Origin: Branchiostoma floridae
Taxonomy: Eukaryota; Chordata; Leptocardii; Amphioxiformes; Branchiostomatidae
NCBI RefSeq assembly: GCF_000003815.2
Contig: NC_049995.1
Coordinates: 10,375,768 to 10,439,767, forward strand
Reading direction: 5' to 3'
Length of the DNA stretch: 64,000 nt
The notes beneath the pieces were generated by a model that saw only the letters and a list, made by a program, of their open reading frames with translations, had not been told where the DNA came from and searched no databases. The first letter of the stretch is position 1; each line of letters begins with the position of its first letter. Positions 58,628-64,000 of this stretch are shown here, one piece after another. Position numbers and translations under genes: made by a program.

Positions 58628-61600
58628 TCACTGCACCTTATTCAAAACTCGTCGGCAGGTTTTTCCAGTTGGAAGAAGGGTCGTCTAAAAGAAAACAAAA
58701 TAAATGTAAAACTTTTTGTCAGTAGACAACTAAGAGCTTTCTCAAATATTTGAAATTTAAAATTTTTAAAAAAGACTTTAATAAAGAAAAAAACACACAT
58801 TGAAATAGATAGTTTCTCATATTTTTGATTGACAGTGATTCATCATTTATGAAAATGGTTCACAGATGACTTTCTGATACTAGCATATGGAAAATATATA
58901 CCTGCGAAGACAGAGACAAACCAAACACAATAATAATACGTCGATCCCCATGACCTGAACCGTCTACTTGACGACTAATACTATCACCTCTGAACTCTAC
59001 TTCTTGTCACTACCACAGGTAGTGGTAACCTGATCATCTTTCCACTTACTTGCTCTGTGCACGTTAACACACACTAGCACATTTAAAACAAGACCACCAC
59101 AACAACATGATAATAGAACGCCTTGTTAAAACCAAGACATCAAAATGGCGACGCCCCTTCCCATCATACACCACTCCCTTTGAGTAATGGAAAGTAAACC
59201 TAAAACTATATATAAGTTTTGCTATCGCAAACCTGTAAAAGCCTCTGTTCATATCCATGCGAAAGATATGACACGCCCCAACACCTTTATGAAGTAAAAC
59301 AAAAACGACAACAACAAAAGAACAAACATTACCAACTCCAGATCCCCTTTGCTGTCAATCCGACCTGTTTGGACGGCTTCACCATTTGCTCTCCTGGTTC
59401 GCGTCACCAGTCGACCATACTCATCCCAGGAAATCTGGGCCTGTGTGTGTTGTAGCAAATCAACATGTGTTAGCATTATTCATAAATACTATTAGAAATC
59501 TTTGTAAGATCGTACTAAAAAAAGCAAAACTTGATACAGGCATCGATCATGCAACAGCCTTCATTGATTTCCAGTCCTCTTTTTTCTTTATTACTTAATG
59601 CTTACAACCTTGTAAGACTATTTAGTTCATGGCAGTGAAAAACACACTCCTATTATCAAGTGTCAGCCATGTCACGAACCTTAGGTGGTACGTAAGCGCC
59701 GACTAGTGATAGATAAAGCTACTGCAGTCTCTAACGAACGGAATCAAATTTACTAAAAAAAGTCAACCCAAATAATGAACCGTGACGAGGGGGGATACAA
59801 GCTTAGCCACGTTTGGGATTGTTTTCTCACCGCACAAGCGCCACCTACATCGGCTACATATAGCGGTGAGAAGCAGATCTCCAGTTAGAAGCTCTGGCGA
59901 AGGTGTCTAAGAGACATCGAAACGTAAGCAATGTAAGTACCTGCTAGCTGGTTGTGTAAAAGAATTCTCCTATATCATATATTCTACCAACCTGATGAAA
60001 CTGTTTTCGGAAGGAAGCTTAAGATATACTTGTTTTGATATTTGTGTCGCCGATTGTCAGAATCTCAAGATGCGGCCAATCGTAAAACTGGTTAAACTTA
60101 TCGCGACCTGCAACGATACTCTACTGTCAGGCTCACCCCTGAGGTGTCGCCAAAAATAAACACGTATTACCTGGAAGCTGATCCCCGATGCCGGTGTGAT
60201 GGTTACTGGCGGTTGCCCAACAGTAAGAGTCATCTCAAATGGTCTGTTCCGGTTTGCGTATTGTCGGTAGGTGATCTGGTCTCCGGTGAAGATGTACTCT
60301 TCCACGGGGCTTATCTTGAACAACGTTACCAGCTTACGGAAAAACCACGGCACACCTATTGTAACAACAAAAAAAGTATAGTCAAACCTGCCCAAGACGA
60401 TCACCTGAGGGACCGGGCAAAAGCGATCAACTTGGACTGTACTGTATTGAATATTTCTTCCTTTCATTCATTTATTTATTCAAAATGCGACGGTACATTA
60501 CACAGACCTATAGGCAGCACAGCTGATTGCATAGGTCTACAAATAACATAACTTTACAACGGTACAAGACAAATTTACATATGACGTATTTACATAATGG
60601 TATTAGAAATGCGAAATAAAATACTACTGAAGCTTAAAATCTTCCTTACATTCATGATTAAAATTAACTTGCAACCACTGAGGTCCCATAAGAGGAAAAA
60701 TCAACACTCAACGACTCAACTAAAATACACTTGACGTTGACACTTGGATGATACAGCAAGGGAGTTTTCGTACTACCAAAAGTTGAAGGGCCATGTCTTA
60801 TGAAATCTGTGAGGTTGTTTTATGCGCACTTGTATTATCAGTAGTACTGTCTGCCAGTTCTAGCAAACATGTCTGAATCAAATACTCGAAAGCTCCAGGT
60901 AGTACAGAACATAGCATGTAGATTGTTGCTTAAATGCCAACTTGAAGCACATGTAAAGCAAATGCATTCAGACTTGGTTTGGCCCATGGTAAGAGAAAGA
61001 TTCGCCATTAGTACATTCACTACGTTTTTCAGAATACTTGTAGTATTTAGGAGCCCCATAACATTTACAGCTCCATCGTTCCTGTCAATTCTACCCACAC
61101 ATATCCAACTAGATTATCCGACTGCTTCAGTTTTAAAGTACCTAAGCCAAAAACAAACTAAAAAAGCGAACTTTTCTCTACCGTGCCATCAGTCTATGGA
61201 ATGTCCTACCACCAGACATCATGATCAAATCCCTGCCCAACATCTCACGCTTTAAAAAGGCAATGTACTATGTCTTCTCAAGTATTCTCAATGATTGTGT
61301 ATCTATTATCATCTGTTTGCATATATACATGTATGTTTGTGTGTATATTTGCGTTTGTATATGTATGTTTCATTGTTTCATTCGAACCCTGGTAGACTAG
61401 CCCTAATTTAAAATAGCGCAAAAGGGTACCTGAATGAAAGAATAAAGGAAGGGGTAACTCCGGTCAGATTCGTTTTACCGAGAACAATGTCAATGGTGGA
61501 GTGGAAAAACTGTGCACAGGTAGCTCTCTGTCGCACCCAACTTACAGCTACTACTTACAACTGGAAAGGAATGTTTTCCCTGAAGCCTTTTGTCATAATT

Positions 61601-62604
61601 AGCTACTAAAATGTACAGAATTAGGCTCACCCAATAGTATTGTCGCGGGGTGTCGTGGCACAACGGCTAGAGCGTTGGAACCAGAATCAGTAGGTCCTGA
61701 GTTCGATACTCGCCATGCCCCTGCCCCCATGACGGTGGAGTGACGACCACCGAGCCTCACGGCTAATCTGTCTAAAGGTGCCCCAAAACACCTAAGGATT
61801 TGTTGCTGTCAGTGTGTCAACATCTGCACACTTGCCACCAAGACCCGTGAATTTTTTTTAATAGTATTGTGTGTGAGTAAAACAGGGGGCATCCTACACC
61901 TGATTGGTCTGGCAAAAGAAAGGGGAGAATATTAAGGAAGAATAACACACCAGTGAAATAAATCATGATGTTTCCCTATCGGGAAAAACATAAACATCGC
62001 CTCCTCCCCCGTCATGATGCTGTATTCAAGATCTGTTGATAATCAACCTTCAGTAGATCCCCCAGTATTAGCGAAATCTCCTCAAAGAGGTTATAGGCAG
62101 TATATAGCCTCCTCTCTATATAACCTCCTTGGTTTAATGTCGACCAATTGGGAAGGGGATAATTGCCTTAAAGTATTGTAAGATTTCTTTATACCTGTCT
62201 GCATGCAAGTACTAGTCTTACATGATGTTACATGCGTTTACTGCCTAGTATAGACATTCACGTGTGTTTAAAGTGCCCCCCCCCCCCCGGTATCTGCTTA
62301 CGAGTGTGTAACATAACGTATTACAATATGGACAGTGTTTTAAGCCATTGTTATACCGGAGGTAACAGCTAAGAGCGAATTAACTGGGGTCACATTTTTC
62401 TGGAGATTGGTTCGGTCTATCTATACGACATTACTCATTAGGTTCGGTCTGCGACAACGGCTATAAGATCGTACGATTTTTAAAAACGACTGCGAACGTA
62501 CCGAGGTCACGAAGAAAGAGGTCGTAGTTCTCGTTCTGAGAGTGGTCTTGTTTCCATCTGCCATTGAGCTGCTGGGCGATTTGCTCCATGTTTTTTTTTT
62601 CCAT
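58628..62604 (-). CDS. Divergent intracellular lipid-binding protein E (4 exons, 150 aa)
   Basis: Exons in transcript order: 62604-62502, 60355-60171, 59440-59333, 58684-58628; phases 1, 0, 0. The start MEKKNMEQIAQQLNGRWKQD includes an A9 run next to the ATG (a second in-frame Met is six codons in). Exon 2 has GVPWFFRKLVTLFK and ITYRQYANRNR and ends with a variable loop TITPASGISFQ; exon 3 WDEYGRLVTRTRRANGE; exon 4 LLPTGKTCRRVLNKVQ. In the alternative frame exon 4 shows an early stop relative to gene D, but the homologous frame is intact. Acceptors of exons 2 and 4 end in TAG. A DR1-like site (62,711) lies within 110 bp of the ATG and the CRE/CCAAT module within 200 bp, the most compact promoter of the C-E group. 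Confidence 0.88.
59765..59965. mobile_element. Fragment related to 16,725-17,370 (possible Penelope-like terminal sequence)
   Basis: GACGAGGGGGGATACAA, CAAGCGCCACCTACATCGGC and CATCGAAACGTAAGC match GACGAGGGGGGATACAA, CAGCGCCACCTACATTGGC and CACCGAAACGTTGG in EPHX copy-2 intron 2. The GA-rich end with CGAAACGT resembles ends of some retroelements in invertebrates; no reverse transcriptase is attached. Confidence 0.4.
60465..60640 (-). mobile_element. LINE 3' end fragment, minus strand
   Basis: TTTCATTCATTTATTTATTC followed by AAAATGCGACGGTACATTAC reads, on the minus strand, as a LINE 3' end with an AATAAATAAATGAATG tail. No coding part. Confidence 0.4.
60860..61440 (+). pseudogene. Degenerate LINE reverse transcriptase C-terminal fragment
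   Basis: A plus-strand frame from 60,869 encodes KLQVVQNIACRLLLKCQ and DLVWPMVRERFAISTF, the equivalent of LQILQNRAARLIL and LQWPTVKERL in the LINE at 52,115. Catalytic motifs are absent and the frame decays after about 128 codons. It ends around GGGTACCTGAATGAAAGAATAAAGG. Located in intron 1 of iLBP gene E. Confidence 0.7.
61647..61850 (+). mobile_element. tRNA-derived SINE or tRNA-like element
   Basis: 61,647-61,721 is a 75-nt tRNA-sized unit: acceptor halves GGGGTGT and ATGCCCC pair fully allowing G-T, box A TGGCACAACGG, box B AGTTCGATACT. The anticodon stem is not convincing. A body of about 130 bp and a T-rich end follow. A SINE head is the better reading. Confidence 0.5.
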
Positions 62605-62710
62605 GTTGGACGTTTGTTGTTGTGACTCTACCCGGAAGTAACCAGCTGCAGTTATTAGGGTCACGCTAGGGTCGCATGCTACAACAAAAGATGACCCAAA
62701 TAAACAAATT

Positions 62711-62723
62711 AGGCCTTTGCACT
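62711..62723 (-). promoter_or_regulatory. DR1-like nuclear-receptor element, iLBP gene E
   Basis: AGGCCTTTGCACT; coding strand AGTGCA-A-AGGCCT, a weakened version of the motif in genes A, C and D, 107 bp before the ATG. Confidence 0.45.
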
Positions 62724-62744
62724 TTGAATGGGTCAAACGGGAGT

Positions 62745-62795
62745 TCGTGACGTCACAGAAACCATACTGATTGGCTGGTTGGTCGGTTGAATCAT
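62745..62795 (-). promoter_or_regulatory. CRE plus inverted CCAAT module, iLBP gene E
   Basis: TGACGTCACAGAAACCATAC followed by TGATTGGCTGGTTGGTCGG. A full palindromic CRE (TGACGTCA) and an inverted CCAAT box, as in gene D. Confidence 0.5.
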
Positions 62796-63061
62796 ACACA
62801 TTTCAGGGCGGTACCATGCAAATTTTCAACGGATCCAATTGTATGCTGTGAGACGCGGTGTACTATCACTGGTGGTGTACAATGGATAGCAAGCCGTTGT
62901 TCTCATATACAAAGTCATATTTGGATGCTAATATCAACTTATTTACACAACAATTGCAAAAGATACAACATATATATTGTTACTTGTATTAAATTCCCAT
63001 GCTCAATTTTTTTAGAAATCTAAGTTACTCAACGAGATAATATGCAGCGTGGAACGAAAGC

Positions 63062-63283
63062 TTGTAACGCTAGTTCACCCCTATGAACGGGGGTAACCTA
63101 TATCCCTTTCTTACAGAAATTGATATTTAGGAATATCAATTCGACGAACAGTAGTTGAAAGCAACAATATTTGAACATACTACAACTTGAGAACACTGTC
63201 CGTGAGCTGATATCCTTAATACCGTGTTGGTAAACACAACGAAAATAGGATACCCTGCAGATAAAGGTGAACTAGCGTTACAA
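63062..63283. mobile_element. 222-bp MITE
   Basis: TTGTAACGCTAGTTCACC at the left and its exact complement GGTGAACTAGCGTTACAA at the right (18 bp perfect). The interior has more internal dyads (TTGATATTTAGGAATATCAA). Non-coding. Confidence 0.8.
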
Positions 63284-64000
63284 TACATGTTAGAATTGCT
63301 AGCTGTTAGGCAGTTTCATGTACAGTACTACATTTTCAGTATCATAAGTATCAAGTAATATTGTTTTGGCTCGTTGGAAGTAAAACTGAACCAGATTACT
63401 AATAGCTTAGAATAAGGTCAACGATCTGTTAAAAGCTTTATTTCTTTATCAAACTTCTTCGTTATAACATGACAGGGAGACAATAAGACAATATAGGTGA
63501 TTACTTATCTCTACTAGTTGTCTCCCCGTTTTATACAAAATATACAAGTAGAAAAATCAGAAAAAGGGTCGCGTTAACAGTATCTATTAAATACAGAATA
63601 ACACACATTGCTTTACCACAAAGGTACCATTCTATTTGTAGTGAGAGAAGACAGACGATATTTACAGTTTTTCAAATCCCTGTACCGGGAAATTCCCTTA
63701 GCGCTTTTCTGCGAATGAAATGAAAAGTGGTGAACGCCTTTACGTCCCGTCCTAATACCCTCCTCACATTAGGCGAAATATCGATCGGACGACGAGTCTG
63801 CCAAGTCTTAACTACAAGGAGGCATGACCCTGCTGCCGACGAAGAACTGACAAATTTATCCCCTTCCGACCGCGAAGAGACTCCAAGAAATTGAAATTTC
63901 GGAGTCTTGAAGAAAATGTGCGTTACTTCTATCACTTGAGGTCGATAGAACAACCTGACAAGGAGAAGACAAAATATGATTTGAGCACTAAAAATTACTT

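Larger units (their letters stand above)
62605..64000. other. Promoter of iLBP gene E and right flank
   Basis: DR1-like motif at 62,711-62,723, CRE/CCAAT module at 62,745-62,795, a palindromic element at 63,062-63,283. No gene is recognised in 63,284-64,000; a 93-codon minus-strand frame at 63,672-63,953 has no recognisable domain. Confidence 0.45.

Noticed and set aside
15107-61721. Functional tRNA genes at the tRNA-like sites
   Set aside because: Box A and B are present but acceptor or anticodon stems are faulty at each site, and some are attached to SINE bodies.
63672-63953. 93-codon minus-strand frame at the right edge
   Set aside because: No known motif, no evident splice junctions and no similarity to neighbours.
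1-64000. CRISPR arrays, bacterial operons or rRNA
   Set aside because: The window is eukaryotic; the repeats lack the regular short repeat-spacer pattern and no rRNA-like sequence was noticed.

Overview
This is a eukaryotic, intron-rich, repeat-laden genomic window from an invertebrate deuterostome. A lancelet (Branchiostoma) fits best: the gene families are animal-type with GT-AG introns, intron sizes are 0.2-5 kb, gene families are expanded in tandem, and short inverted-repeat transposons, tRNA-derived SINEs and CR1-like LINE fragments are dense. The species call is inference. Two 100-base runs of N mark assembly gaps.

Layout. (1) 1-18,676, minus strand: a tandem array of microsomal epoxide hydrolase (EPHX1-like) genes. 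Two are complete, with seven coding exons each, 464 and 468 aa, and all catalytic residues present. The first codons of a probable third copy run off the left edge. (2) 18,700-22,700: no recognised protein gene, but two diverged copies of a block that ends in splice donors and may be alternative leader exons of the second EPHX gene, plus tRNA-like elements. (3) 22,697-28,761, plus strand: a complete seven-exon ABHD13-like alpha/beta hydrolase with a membrane anchor. (4) 28,800-33,000: transposon-derived DNA, including a 2.3 kb inverted-repeat element inserted into a SINE. (5) 34,005-62,604, minus strand: five tandem intracellular lipid-binding protein (FABP/CRABP fold) genes, each with the classic four exons. 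A and B form one subfamily (134 aa each). C, D and E form a second, more divergent one (148-153 aa). (6) 62,605-64,000: no recognised gene, one small inverted-repeat element.

How the genes may work together. EPHX1 proteins hydrolyse lipid and xenobiotic epoxides at the endoplasmic reticulum. iLBPs carry fatty acids, retinoids or bile-type lipids in the cytosol. Their proximity is suggestive of a lipid/xenobiotic-handling neighbourhood, but both arrays could simply be local duplications. Upstream of all five iLBP genes lies a version of one DR1 nuclear-receptor-like motif; four of the five also have a CRE-like plus inverted CCAAT module.

Most notable for a second look: the DR1 motif shared across the iLBP genes; mosaic similarity between the two EPHX genes that looks like gene conversion; a tandem array made from the 5' splice-site region of ABHD13 exon 1; a tandem array made from the last coding exon of EPHX copy 1; and several transposon insertions whose target-site duplications or empty paralogous sites can be read directly. 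No virus or toxin gene was seen.
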